Source: Patescibacteria group bacterium (GTDB lineage Bacteria; Patescibacteriota; Saccharimonadia; Saccharimonadales; Saccharimonadaceae). Taken from it: a DNA stretch of 14,770 nucleotides. This document shows positions 6,517-13,680 of the stretch, piece by piece. The stretch's first letter is position 1, and each line of letters opens with the position of its first letter. The translations under genes were made by a program, and so were the position numbers. A model generated the notes under the pieces. The model had not been told where the DNA came from, did not search any database, and was given only the letters and a program-made list of their open reading frames with translations. The stretch is from assembly GCA_030917245.1 (NCBI GenBank), contig JAUPVA010000082.1, forward strand, positions 1-14,770. The letters are read 5' to 3'.

Positions 6517-9045
6517 ATGACAAAGCGTCTGGTACTTATTGATGGCATGAGCGTGTTTTACCGCGGCTATTACGCCATGCCCGGGCTCAGTTTACCGGAC
6601 GGAACTCCTACCGGTGGGGTATACGGATTTGCGAGTATCGCAATAGAAATCATAAAAAAGCTGGAACCAGACTTTGTGGCCGTTGCGTGGGATAAGTCGA
6701 AAACAGCCACAAGTAAGCGAAAAGAAATTTATCCGGAATATAAAGCGGGACGCACGCGTCCGCCAGATGATTTCTTTGCGCAAATTCCACTACTGCATGA
6801 TCTCTTAGAGAGCTTTGGTTGGCCGCTGCTAGAAATGGATGACTACGAGGCGGACGATATTATTGGAACAATCTCACGGGCCGCAAAGACAAAAGATGTT
6901 GAAACCTGCATCGTCAGTGGTGATTATGACATGATGCAACTGCTAAACGGGCACGTGAAAGTGTATATCACCAAAAAGGGAAGTGAGCTGCTGTACTTTG
7001 ACGCTGACGCCTTCGAAGTAAAATATGGAATCAATACACATCAGTTTGTTGACTATAAAGCGCTCGTCGGTGATTCGAGCGACAACATCCCCGGAGTAAA
7101 AGGCATTGGTCCAAAGGCAGCTCAGTCGCTTCTGGGTGAATACGAGACGCTTGAGGGAATTTATGAGCACATCGATGACCTAAAGGGATCGCAGAAACTC
7201 AAACTTGTCGAGAATAAACCAAATGCTCTGTTGAGCCGTGAGCTCGCTCGTATCTACTGCGACGCACCGATTGAGCTCGACTGGAAAGAGGCTGATATTC
7301 ATCATACTGATCTTCCAGCTGTTGCTGCCAAGCTGAAAGAATTCGAATTTCATTCGCTTATAAAGCGACTCCCGAAGCATATGCAGGATGAAGCCGATAC
7401 AAGTTTATATTTTCATGCCTCAGATCAAGTGAACCTGCGAGAGGTTGCGTGGCCAGATGAAGTCACAATCGATGGTCCGTTTGTATTGCATCTGGACGGC
7501 GAGGATGTCTGGGCATCATTTAGCGATACAACTGCTTCGCATGCGCACATTAGTCAGGTTGCCTCGAGCTTTTGGAGGGCCATAGAATTCGGGACGGTCA
7601 TTAGTTACGACGTGAAGGCGCTGTACCATGCGTTAGCTGCGGCTGGTATTCGTGTCCGATTCAGTCAGTTGCACGACATACGGCAGGCGGCATTTCTGCT
7701 TGACCCCCTTCGCCGAGACAGAAGTCTTGCGGGACTGGTTGGCGGAGAGCTGACATCTCCTATCAACCAAATAGCTGCGATGAGGCAAGTCTATGCATGG
7801 CAAATGCAAGCATTTGGTGAGAAGCCAAAAGTAAAAGATATTGCCGAGCGATTTGATTTTCCTCTTATCTATCATCTGTTTGCCATGGAACATCACGGCA
7901 TAAAGCTTGATGCGACTGTGTTACGCACTATGAGCCGTGAGCTCGGAGAAAAATACTCAGCGCTTGAACAACAAATGTATCAGTTGGCCGGTGGGGAATT
8001 TAATATCGGGTCGCCGGCGCAACTCAGTGACGTGTTGTTTACGAAACTTGGCCTGCCGACTACGGGTATCAAGAAGGGTAAAACTGGATACAGTACGGGA
8101 CAGAAAGAGCTCGACAAATTGCGCGGGCTTCACCCCATGATTGAGTTGATCGAGCAAACGCGTGAACTGGCCAAGCTAAAGAATACGTACGTCGATACTC
8201 TTCCTGAACAAATAGATGAGTCGAGTCGGTTGCACACGACATTTAACCAAGACGTTGCGGCAACAGGTCGCTTGTCGAGTACGGGGCCGAATTTACAAAA
8301 CATTCCGATTCGTACGGAAGCTGGTCGCAAGATTCGTGAGGCATTCGTGCCCGACGAGGGTAATGTATTTGTGAGTGCCGATTACTCACAGTTTGAACTT
8401 CGGCTCGCAGCCGTGCTTGCCGATGACCGCGAGATGATCGAAGACTTCAACGGCGACATCGATATTCACACAAAGACAGCCAGCGATGTCTATGGCATTC
8501 CTATGGAGGAAGTAACAAAAAATCAACGACGTGATGCAAAGGTGATAAATTTTGGCGTACTGTACGGTATGGGTCCGCACGCTCTCGCACAAAATACGGG
8601 TATGACTTTCGGTGATGCCAAAGCGTTTATAGACCGCTATTTCGAGCTGCGAGCACCGATTCGCCGCTTTATCGATGCAACGCTTGAAAAGGCGAAGACC
8701 GAAGGTTATGTTGAAACGTTTCATGGTCGACGACGACCAACTCCTGACGTCAATTCAAGTAACTTTATGGTACGTGAAGCAGGCAAGCGGGCTGCTGCGA
8801 ACATGCCAATCCAAGGCACCGAAGCCGATTTGATGAAGTTAGCCATGATAGCGGTCGATGCCAAAATTGCTGGTCTTGGCACCCAGATATTACAGATTCA
8901 CGACAGTATCTTAGTCGAATGTCCAGAGAAGAATGCCGAGAAGATCGGTGACATTCTAAAACAGGTCATGGAGACAATCGCTCCAGAGTTACCAATAAAA
9001 CTAAAGGTAGACATAAGCGTTGGTAAAAACTGGGGTGAAGTGTAG
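6517..9045 (+). CDS. polA: DNA polymerase I
   Basis: Family A polymerase for Okazaki fragment processing and repair, 842 residues. Residues 1-290 form the 5'-3' nuclease, with DDYEADDIIG (108-117), SGDYDMMQLL (134-143) and GDSSDNIPGVKGIGPK (185-200). Residues about 318-435 occupy the 3'-5' exonuclease position, but the DTE motif is absent (FVLHLDGEDVW instead). Only a degenerate SYDVKALYHAL (363-373) and HDIRQAAFLLDP (386-397) remain, so proofreading is probably lost. The polymerase domain (about 450-842) is complete, with TGRLSSTGPNLQNIPIR (583-599), motif A DYSQFELR (622-629), motif B RRDAKVINFGVLYG (671-684) with the nucleotide-selecting Phe679, and motif C QIHDSILVE (793-801). Two departures stand out: Phe626 where Ile is usual in motif A, and Ser797 where HDE is usual in motif C. 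Both catalytic Asp residues (622 and 796) are present. Confidence 0.97.
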   Translation: MTKRLVLIDGMSVFYRGYYAMPGLSLPDGTPTGGVYGFASIAIEIIKKLEPDFVAVAWDKSKTATSKRKEIYPEYKAGRTRPPDDFFAQIPLLHDLLESFGWPLLEMDDYEADDIIGTISRAAKTKDVETCIVSGDYDMMQLLNGHVKVYITKKGSELLYFDADAFEVKYGINTHQFVDYKALVGDSSDNIPGVKGIGPKAAQSLLGEYETLEGIYEHIDDLKGSQKLKLVENKPNALLSRELARIYCDAPIELDWKEADIHHTDLPAVAAKLKEFEFHSLIKRLPKHMQDEADTSLYFHASDQVNLREVAWPDEVTIDGPFVLHLDGEDVWASFSDTTASHAHISQVASSFWRAIEFGTVISYDVKALYHALAAAGIRVRFSQLHDIRQAAFLLDPLRRDRSLAGLVGGELTSPINQIAAMRQVYAWQMQAFGEKPKVKDIAERFDFPLIYHLFAMEHHGIKLDATVLRTMSRELGEKYSALEQQMYQLAGGEFNIGSPAQLSDVLFTKLGLPTTGIKKGKTGYSTGQKELDKLRGLHPMIELIEQTRELAKLKNTYVDTLPEQIDESSRLHTTFNQDVAATGRLSSTGPNLQNIPIRTEAGRKIREAFVPDEGNVFVSADYSQFELRLAAVLADDREMIEDFNGDIDIHTKTASDVYGIPMEEVTKNQRRDAKVINFGVLYGMGPHALAQNTGMTFGDAKAFIDRYFELRAPIRRFIDATLEKAKTEGYVETFHGRRRPTPDVNSSNFMVREAGKRAAANMPIQGTEADLMKLAMIAVDAKIAGLGTQILQIHDSILVECPEKNAEKIGDILKQVMETIAPELPIKLKVDISVGKNWGEV

Positions 9046-9092
9046 CGACGCTTCGTGGCAAAAGCAAGGTAGAAACTACTTACGCTAAACGC

Positions 9093-9122
9093 TTGTGCTC
9101 AAGGTCGAGCCACCTGTATACT
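9093..9122 (+). promoter_or_regulatory. Possible promoter downstream of polA
   Basis: -35-like TTGTGC (9093-9098), 18-base spacer, -10 TATACT (9117-9122). Transcription would begin near 9129, a few bases before a 20-codon micro-ORF and about 70 bases before the main gene at 9201. Confidence 0.45.
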
Positions 9123-9135
9123 ACTGCCAACTGCT

Positions 9136-9198
9136 ATGACAATTGACAATACAATCACCCTCGGACTCCCGATCGGGCAGCATATAAGGAGCCGGTAG
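9136..9198 (+). CDS. Possible 20-residue leader micro-ORF
   Basis: ATG 9136 opens a 20-codon frame (MTIDNTITLGLPIGQHIRSR) ending at TAG 9196-9198, two bases before the ATG of the next gene. Its last codons run through that gene's Shine-Dalgarno site, so its translation could open or block the downstream site. It is short and may be chance; only position and the promoter just upstream support it. Confidence 0.25.
   Translation: MTIDNTITLGLPIGQHIRSR
9186..9191 (+). promoter_or_regulatory. Shine-Dalgarno site of the gene at 9201
   Basis: AAGGAG, 9 bases before ATG 9201. It decides this start. Confidence 0.75.
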
Positions 9199-9200
9199 GT

Positions 9201-10019
9201 ATGTGGCGACGCTTTAAGCCGAAAGCGGTAGCGGTTCCCGGACGAACCCTGCCGGAGGGCATGCGTTTAAAGTCAATAAAAAGTGTCGAAGGCTCAACTC
9301 GATTTGCCGAAATCGTAAAATCCCTACCGAGCTCTGACGATCGGGACATCGAAGCCGATCGACTGCAAGCACAATTACTTGCTCAAACGCCTCGGGCGGT
9401 ACTGGCTCAACAGCAGATGGATGCACATAAACATGGGTACCATCACCGTGAAAAAAGACTCTATGAACTAATCGATTTTAACGACACGTTCGTTAACTTA
9501 GTCCTTGCTACTCACTATCACTATTTGCCCGGCTTTGCCGAGCGCTTAAAGCATGAGATGACGCGGTATTGTCGACGGCTAAAGACTCCCATGTTTAGCG
9601 ACGAGCAATACGATGCGATTGTTCGCGGTCTGGGTCGAGAGATTGCCGTGTACCGTTCCGCTAGCTACAAAGGCTTTGACGTCCGGATGACAAGTAGAAC
9701 CGATGACGCATTTGGTATAGACATGATCATTACTCAACCTTCTACACAGAAAGTCTTAAATATCGACTGTAAAACCCCCTCTGCATTCCGCCATCGACTT
9801 GAAGACTTGGCTCATCATGGTCGGATTCGCGATGAAGATATTACTTTGGCTGACGAACAGGGGTTTATTACCGTTATGCACCGTCGAGATAATGATACCG
9901 TTCCGGTGACGCTGCTTTGCATTCTCCCGGACCGTCTTGGCGAAATTCATAACTTTACGTTTGATGAACCCGAACGACTTGAAGAGATGCTCAATAGTAT
10001 ATTTGCAACCGTTCATTAA
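9201..10019 (+). CDS. Unnamed protein with a PD-(D/E)XK-like nuclease signature
   Basis: I do not recognise the family. The 272-residue protein is soluble with no signal peptide. The N-terminal 130 residues are charged and mostly helical. The middle holds a pattern typical of the restriction-endonuclease fold: Glu147 on a helix (GREIAVYRSASYKGFDVRM), then GID (Asp174) opening one strand (GIDMIIT), and NIDCKTP (Asp189, Lys191) ending the next. That is the E...D...DxK arrangement of PD-(D/E)XK enzymes such as Holliday junction resolvases and Mrr-like nucleases. The location between polA and mutM suits DNA processing, but this is inference from four residues and predicted strands. AAGGAG at 9186 fixes the start. 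The ending is followed by a T-rich stretch without a hairpin. Confidence 0.8.
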   Translation: MWRRFKPKAVAVPGRTLPEGMRLKSIKSVEGSTRFAEIVKSLPSSDDRDIEADRLQAQLLAQTPRAVLAQQQMDAHKHGYHHREKRLYELIDFNDTFVNLVLATHYHYLPGFAERLKHEMTRYCRRLKTPMFSDEQYDAIVRGLGREIAVYRSASYKGFDVRMTSRTDDAFGIDMIITQPSTQKVLNIDCKTPSAFRHRLEDLAHHGRIRDEDITLADEQGFITVMHRRDNDTVPVTLLCILPDRLGEIHNFTFDEPERLEEMLNSIFATVH

Positions 10020-10050
10020 ATCCCTCTTGTTTTTTTGCGACAGGCGGAGC

Positions 10051-10089
10051 ATGATGAGGTTTACAACTAGGACAATACAAAAAAGGTGA
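10051..10089 (+). CDS. Possible 12-residue leader micro-ORF
   Basis: ATG 10051 opens MMRFTTRTIQKR, ending with a TGA at 10087-10089 inside the ribosome site of the gene at 10094. GGCGGAG lies immediately before the ATG. It is placed like the micro-ORF ahead of the previous gene but is short enough to be chance. Confidence 0.2.
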   Translation: MMRFTTRTIQKR

Positions 10090-10090
10090 G
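10084..10090 (+). promoter_or_regulatory. Shine-Dalgarno site of the gene at 10094
   Basis: AGGTGAG ends 3 bases before ATG 10094, or 6 bases before the alternative ATG 10097; the latter has the more usual spacing. Confidence 0.6.
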
Positions 10091-10093
10091 GGC

Positions 10094-10786
10094 ATGATGC
10101 GACACGAATCTCCTATCAACGTATCCGACGACATGGTGTTGGCGCGGTCGATTGACCGTGAATCAGTCCGGATTGCTCTTACCGAAGACCATCGGAATCG
10201 ACTGCATGCTTTTTATGAGCAGTATGCTCAGCCTGACCAAATAATTCAGTTTGACGGGCAAGCCAACTATACGTACGGCCCCATTCGATTCTCCGGTATT
10301 GGTCGTCGTGGAACAATGATTAGTGTTCGACATCGCCAGGTTCAACCTGGGCAGGTCAGTCTAGACAAGCACACTCTGGTTGTTGTTGGATCGCTTAATT
10401 CTGATGGGATAGATAAACTATCCGACAACTACTGCGATTCGCGTACACAATACGACGGTACAATGGTGCAGACAATTGCACTCGGTATGACGGATGTACC
10501 TCAGCCAGACCGAATCGACATAACAAGCGACGTATCAATCGATTCACTCACAGAAGTCATGTATGACTACGAAGAGTTCGGTACGCCACAACAGCTCACC
10601 TATGCGCATGGCAGATGGACGCTGCAACACTTTGACGGAACGCTTGAGCCGCTGCATGATTTATTGCGAGTACATCGAGAAGTGGTGGCGATTAGTCGGC
10701 GGCTTGGCACGGCAGCCCTGCACGATTTGGATGTTGCAGGTGACGTCATCGACCATGGACAATTTAACCAAAAAGTGGTAGCATAA
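10094..10786 (+). CDS. Unrecognised cytoplasmic protein
   Basis: No family recognised. The 230 residues (229 if ATG 10097 is used) show no signal peptide, membrane helix or metal-binding cluster; the only cysteine is in DNYCDSR. Residues 20-50 look helical (ALTEDHRNRLHAFYEQYAQP), the middle part is strand-rich (TYGPIRFSGIGRRGTMISVR, KHTLVVVGSLN, TMVQTIALGM), and the end is a long helix (LEPLHDLLRVHREVVAISRR). Codon use and base composition look like the neighbours, and an intact 230-codon frame with a good ribosome site argues for a real gene. Only 4 bases separate it from the membrane protein that follows, so the two are probably co-transcribed and may act together. Confidence 0.75.
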   Translation: MMRHESPINVSDDMVLARSIDRESVRIALTEDHRNRLHAFYEQYAQPDQIIQFDGQANYTYGPIRFSGIGRRGTMISVRHRQVQPGQVSLDKHTLVVVGSLNSDGIDKLSDNYCDSRTQYDGTMVQTIALGMTDVPQPDRIDITSDVSIDSLTEVMYDYEEFGTPQQLTYAHGRWTLQHFDGTLEPLHDLLRVHREVVAISRRLGTAALHDLDVAGDVIDHGQFNQKVVA

Positions 10787-10790
10787 CCAT

Positions 10791-11426
10791 ATGCAACGAA
10801 ACAACGGTGCCAGATTCTTTCCTCTTATCATTATTATTGTCATTGCGGCATTGGTGATTGCTGCGATTGTCAGCATAGGTCGGGCCGTATTTAACAGCGG
10901 AGACCAAAGTAATACCCAGGCACCGGTAGCGGTCGATAAAGATCGCGAAGCGTTACTAAACACAAGCGTTGGTCGCAGTGTTCAAATGACCGTACGCGGA
11001 CCAATCGTGGCTGAAGAAAACTTCATGAGCTACCGTATTACCGCCTCGAACTCCGAGCGAGCGATGAAAGTCTACAAAGGCTACTTAGAAGAAGAGACGA
11101 ACGGGAAATCGTTAAGCAATAATACTCAGGCCTATGAACAATTCGTGTATGCACTCGACAAGGCGAATATGATGAAAGGTGCCGCCGAAGAAAAAGAAGC
11201 CAAGGTTGAAGATGACCTACGAGGAATCTGCGCTCGCGGCTACGTGTATGAATACACCGTGCTCTCTGGAGGTAACGAAGTAAAAAAACTTTGGACCTCA
11301 ACCTGTGATGGTTCAAAAGGCACACTAAATGCATCTAAAGACCAACTTTCGCAGTTATTCCTGGCACAAATTCCTGGTTCGAGTGAGCTCATTCCATTCC
11401 GCCAATCTCCAATGTTTCGTCTCTAG
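10791..11426 (+). CDS. Single-pass membrane protein with an extracytoplasmic domain
   Basis: Function unknown. A short basic N-terminus (MQRNNGAR) and one strong hydrophobic helix (about 9-30, FFPLIIIIVIAALVIAAIVS) anchor a roughly 180-residue soluble domain, probably outside the membrane. The domain starts with a linker, then RSVQMTVRGPIVAEENF (62-78), a helical stretch AYEQFVYALDKANMMKG (114-130), and two cysteines (GICARG at 147 and TSTCDG at 172) that could form a disulfide. I have an impression that proteins with the VRGPIVAEENF, AYEQFVYALDKAN and KKLWTSTC landmarks recur in Saccharibacteria as hypothetical proteins; this is memory, not a search. The ATG lies 4 bases after the previous stop with no clear ribosome site, suggesting coupling. 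Confidence 0.8.
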   Translation: MQRNNGARFFPLIIIIVIAALVIAAIVSIGRAVFNSGDQSNTQAPVAVDKDREALLNTSVGRSVQMTVRGPIVAEENFMSYRITASNSERAMKVYKGYLEEETNGKSLSNNTQAYEQFVYALDKANMMKGAAEEKEAKVEDDLRGICARGYVYEYTVLSGGNEVKKLWTSTCDGSKGTLNASKDQLSQLFLAQIPGSSELIPFRQSPMFRL

Positions 11427-11438
11427 TAAACAGTTCGC

Positions 11439-11444
11439 TATACT
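11439..11444 (+). promoter_or_regulatory. -10 box of the HAD-mutM operon
   Basis: TATACT followed by 6 bases (AAGAAG) and ATG 11451. The -35 region (TTCGTC near 11416) is poor. This predicts a leaderless mRNA, although the purine-rich AAGAAG could be argued to be a very close ribosome site. Confidence 0.5.
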
Positions 11445-11450
11445 AAGAAG

Positions 11451-12020
11451 ATGATACGAGCGTTAGTATTTGATTGTTTTGGTGTTTTGTACTGGGATGA
11501 TTTAAATCGTCTGTACAACCTCGTTAGTCCTGACAAGTTTCAAGACATTAACGATATTATTCACGCCTGTGATCATGGGTATATCACTCAAGAAGATTTT
11601 TTAAATCAAGTAGCAGCTCTCGCTGACATTAGTGTCGAAGCGGTTGTGGCAGTTATTCATGCCAAGCAGCGCCGGAATGAGCCGATGATTGAACGACTTC
11701 GTGCCCTGAAAAAAGATTATAAAATCGGGCTGTTAACGAATATGGGGCCGGGCACACTGGATACCGTATTCGATGAGACTGAACGAGCCGAGCTGTTTGA
11801 TGTCATGGTTATTTCCAGTGAAGTCGGTATGATTAAGCCATCTCGTGACATATTTGAGCTAACCAGTGAGCGGCTTGGCGTACCAGCAAGCGAAACTGTC
11901 TTCATAGATGACCGTCCCGTCAACACAGATGGGGCTGAGCGAACCGGAATGCAAACAATTCTCTTTACTACCAATAAGCAATTTGACATTGAACTCGACC
12001 GACTAACAGAAGGGCAGTAG
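11451..12020 (+). CDS. HAD-superfamily hydrolase (subfamily IA-like)
   Basis: Probable small-molecule phosphatase or related hydrolase, 189 residues, cytoplasmic. Motif I is VFDCFGVLY (7-14): the nucleophile Asp8 is present, but the usual second Asp is Phe10, as in the haloacid dehalogenase and YihX-type branches (DAYGT, DLGNV). Motif II is LLTN (94-97, Thr96). Motif III Lys129 is in GMIKPSRDIF. Motif IV is FIDD (Asp153/154), followed by NTDGAERTGMQTILF, the typical C-terminal core. The insert between motifs I and II (about 18-75) is a helical cap of C1 type. Loss of the acid/base Asp makes standard phosphatase chemistry uncertain. mutM follows after 5 bases, so the pair is one operon. It might clean up damaged nucleotides alongside MutM, but that is only contextual. 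Confidence 0.9.
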   Translation: MIRALVFDCFGVLYWDDLNRLYNLVSPDKFQDINDIIHACDHGYITQEDFLNQVAALADISVEAVVAVIHAKQRRNEPMIERLRALKKDYKIGLLTNMGPGTLDTVFDETERAELFDVMVISSEVGMIKPSRDIFELTSERLGVPASETVFIDDRPVNTDGAERTGMQTILFTTNKQFDIELDRLTEGQ

Positions 12021-12025
12021 CCAGC

Positions 12026-12892
12026 ATGCCTGAGCTGCCTGAGGTTGAAACCGTTCGTCGTGGATTGGCTGACTTACTGCCTGGCAGAGTGGTGGCGTCG
12101 GCTGCTCATTTAAATTCGCCAAAGAGTTTTCCGAACGCTCAGCATGATGTGTCGCAGTTTCTCATTGGAGCTACTATTCAGTCGGTCAGACGGCGGGCTA
12201 AGGTGCTGCTTGTCGACCTTGATAGTCAACACAGTCTCGTCATCCATTTAAAGATGACGGGGCAGCTGGTGTTCCGCGGTCAAGAGGCCTTCGGTGCCGG
12301 GCATCCCAACGACTCTTTAATCGGCGAATTGCCCGACCGTAGTACTCGTGTCGTTCTCGGCTTTCGCGATGGCTCCCATCTGTACTTTAATGATCAGCGG
12401 AAGTTTGGATGGGTACGATTGCTGCCTACACTCGAAATACCAAATATTGATTTCATGCGGAAGGTCGGCCCTGAGCCGCTCGAGTCTGACTTTACGGTAA
12501 GCCAATTTACCGAACGGTTTCAGCGACGGGCGAGAACTAATATAAAAGCCGCCTTACTTGACCAAACGGTTGTAGCGGGCGTAGGGAACATTTACGCCGA
12601 CGAGAGTCTCTGGGGGGCACAAATTGATCCGCACCGTATAGTCGGGAGCGTATCGGCTGATGAATTTTCCCGGCTCTATACAGAACTACGTGCGGTTATG
12701 AACATGGCAATAGACAAAGGCGGCAGTACCGACAAGAACTACGTAAATGCTGAAGGAAAACGCGGCAGCTACATGGACTTCGCCCGTGTATTTCGCCGTG
12801 AAGGGCAGGCTTGTTCTCGTTGTGGTCAGCAGATTCTTAAAATTAGATGGGCGGGGAGAGGTACTCATTACTGCGCTGAATGCCAGAAGTAG
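12026..12892 (+). CDS. mutM: Formamidopyrimidine-DNA glycosylase (8-oxoguanine repair)
   Basis: Bifunctional glycosylase/AP lyase that removes 8-oxoguanine and ring-opened purines. It starts MPELPEVETVRRGL, so after Met removal the catalytic Pro and Glu are exposed. Other visible sites are Lys59 (RRRAK, the beta-hairpin lysine), HLKMTGQL (74-81, with the intercalating Met77), NDQRKFGWV (122-130, with the Arg and Phe wedge residues), and the helix-two-turn-helix with GVGNIYADESLW (185-196). The C-terminal zinc finger has Cys263, 266, 283 and 286 and Arg278 in the GRGTHYC turn. All key residues are present and the 288-residue length is normal. It is co-transcribed with the HAD gene, 5 bases after its stop. 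Confidence 0.97.
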   Translation: MPELPEVETVRRGLADLLPGRVVASAAHLNSPKSFPNAQHDVSQFLIGATIQSVRRRAKVLLVDLDSQHSLVIHLKMTGQLVFRGQEAFGAGHPNDSLIGELPDRSTRVVLGFRDGSHLYFNDQRKFGWVRLLPTLEIPNIDFMRKVGPEPLESDFTVSQFTERFQRRARTNIKAALLDQTVVAGVGNIYADESLWGAQIDPHRIVGSVSADEFSRLYTELRAVMNMAIDKGGSTDKNYVNAEGKRGSYMDFARVFRREGQACSRCGQQILKIRWAGRGTHYCAECQK

Positions 12893-12906
12893 TTAGCTAT
12901 AAATCC

Positions 12907-12935
12907 TTGACGACAAGCATAAGCGGTGCTATGCT
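12907..12935 (+). promoter_or_regulatory. Strong promoter of the exported protein gene
   Basis: -35 TTGACG (12907-12912), spacer of exactly 17, -10 TATGCT (12930-12935) preceded by TGC, an extended -10. It is the closest to consensus in the window. Transcription would start near 12942, giving a leader of about 35 bases with an AAAGG ribosome site at 12961-12965. Confidence 0.8.
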
Positions 12936-12976
12936 GTTGCCAAACTCTTTATTAAAATAGAAAGGCGCAAATAATA

Positions 12977-13600
12977 ATGGCTATTTCAGTCAAACAACGA
13001 GCAAAAGTGGCCGCATGGGTACTGGTTGCAGCAGCCGTAGCAACTTCTCCAATAACGGTGTCCGCTGCTACTGATAGCAAAAGCACGACTATTACAACAA
13101 CCGTACAGCCAACGATCTCTTTAACTAGTGGTGCTAATGTTGGCCTAACAATTCTACCAGATGCGACTGGCGTAATTTCGACTGTAAGCAACGCTATTAC
13201 GGTAAGCACAAACAATTCAGCCGGATATACACTCGGTATCAAAGACTCAGATGCGACCACGACGCTCGCCGATGGCGGTAACAGCTTTGCAACAGCAACT
13301 TCTCCTACAACAGCCGGTGCGCTTGCAAACGGTGAATGGGGCTGGGCTGTTCCTTCTGCCACGACAGGAGTAGGGGTAACCGGCTTTGATGCAAGCTACT
13401 CAGTGTTGAATAGTTCAACAACAACAACCAGTAAATGGGCAGGCGTAAACGCAAGTAGTGGTTCGAATGTAAATGTTAAGACAACTGGTACTACCGCAAC
13501 AAATGACCCCACGACCGTATGGTTTGCGGCACGAGCTAATACATCGCAGCCAACCGGTAATTACACCGGAGCTGTGACGTTCACTGCAACGACAAACTAA
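12977..13600 (+). CDS. Exported Ser/Thr-rich surface protein (WxL-like beta fold)
   Basis: Secreted or surface protein of 207 residues. A basic N-terminus and hydrophobic segment end in ITVSA (signal peptide about 1-30). The mature part has no cysteine, is very rich in Thr, Ser, Ala, Gly and Asn, and is strand-rich: TTVQPTISLTSG, AITVSTNNSAGYTLGIKDSD, a NGEWGWAVPS stretch (118-127), VWFAARANTS, and a final GNYTGAVTFTATTN. The last strand and central tryptophan stretch resemble the layout of WxL and related envelope proteins, but a true W-x-L motif is not visible. No LPXTG or membrane anchor is present. The strong promoter, good ribosome site and dedicated terminator suggest high expression. 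The DUF916-like gene follows, as in Firmicutes WxL clusters; the cell-surface role is inferred. Confidence 0.85.
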   Translation: MAISVKQRAKVAAWVLVAAAVATSPITVSAATDSKSTTITTTVQPTISLTSGANVGLTILPDATGVISTVSNAITVSTNNSAGYTLGIKDSDATTTLADGGNSFATATSPTTAGALANGEWGWAVPSATTGVGVTGFDASYSVLNSSTTTTSKWAGVNASSGSNVNVKTTGTTATNDPTTVWFAARANTSQPTGNYTGAVTFTATTN

Positions 13601-13613
13601 TTCAATCTCTCTT

Positions 13614-13650
13614 ATATAGACCGGCTATGTGGCCGGTCTATATTCATTTT
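13614..13650 (+). terminator. Rho-independent terminator after the exported protein gene
   Basis: 12-bp perfect stem (13614-13625 with 13632-13643), 6-base loop, then TTCATTTT. An ATG at 13627 that would open the next frame lies in the loop and is not a likely start. Confidence 0.85.
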
Positions 13651-13664
13651 ACTTATGCTTGGTG

Positions 13665-13670
13665 TATAGT
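13665..13670 (+). promoter_or_regulatory. -10 box of the DUF916-like gene
   Basis: TATAGT ends 10 bases before GTG 13681. Transcription would start about 3-4 bases before the start codon, nearly leaderless. The -35 region is weak. Confidence 0.45.
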
Positions 13671-13680
13671 ATTTGTAGTT

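Noticed and set aside
9046..9092. Short inverted repeats after polA (GTAG/CTAC, GAAG/CTTC) as a terminator
   Set aside because: Stems are only 4-6 pairs and no T-run follows.
10027..10036. Run of T residues as a terminator after the gene at 9201
   Set aside because: I could not find a stable hairpin directly before it.
13331..13360. WGWAV stretch in the exported protein as a WxL motif
   Set aside because: It does not match the W-x-L pattern, and the usual second C-terminal WxL block with its Trp-Thr-Leu ending is absent; only layout similarity is claimed.
13627..13680. ATG start for the DUF916-like protein
   Set aside because: It lies in the loop of a strong terminator and would precede the signal peptide with an unlikely aromatic-rich segment.
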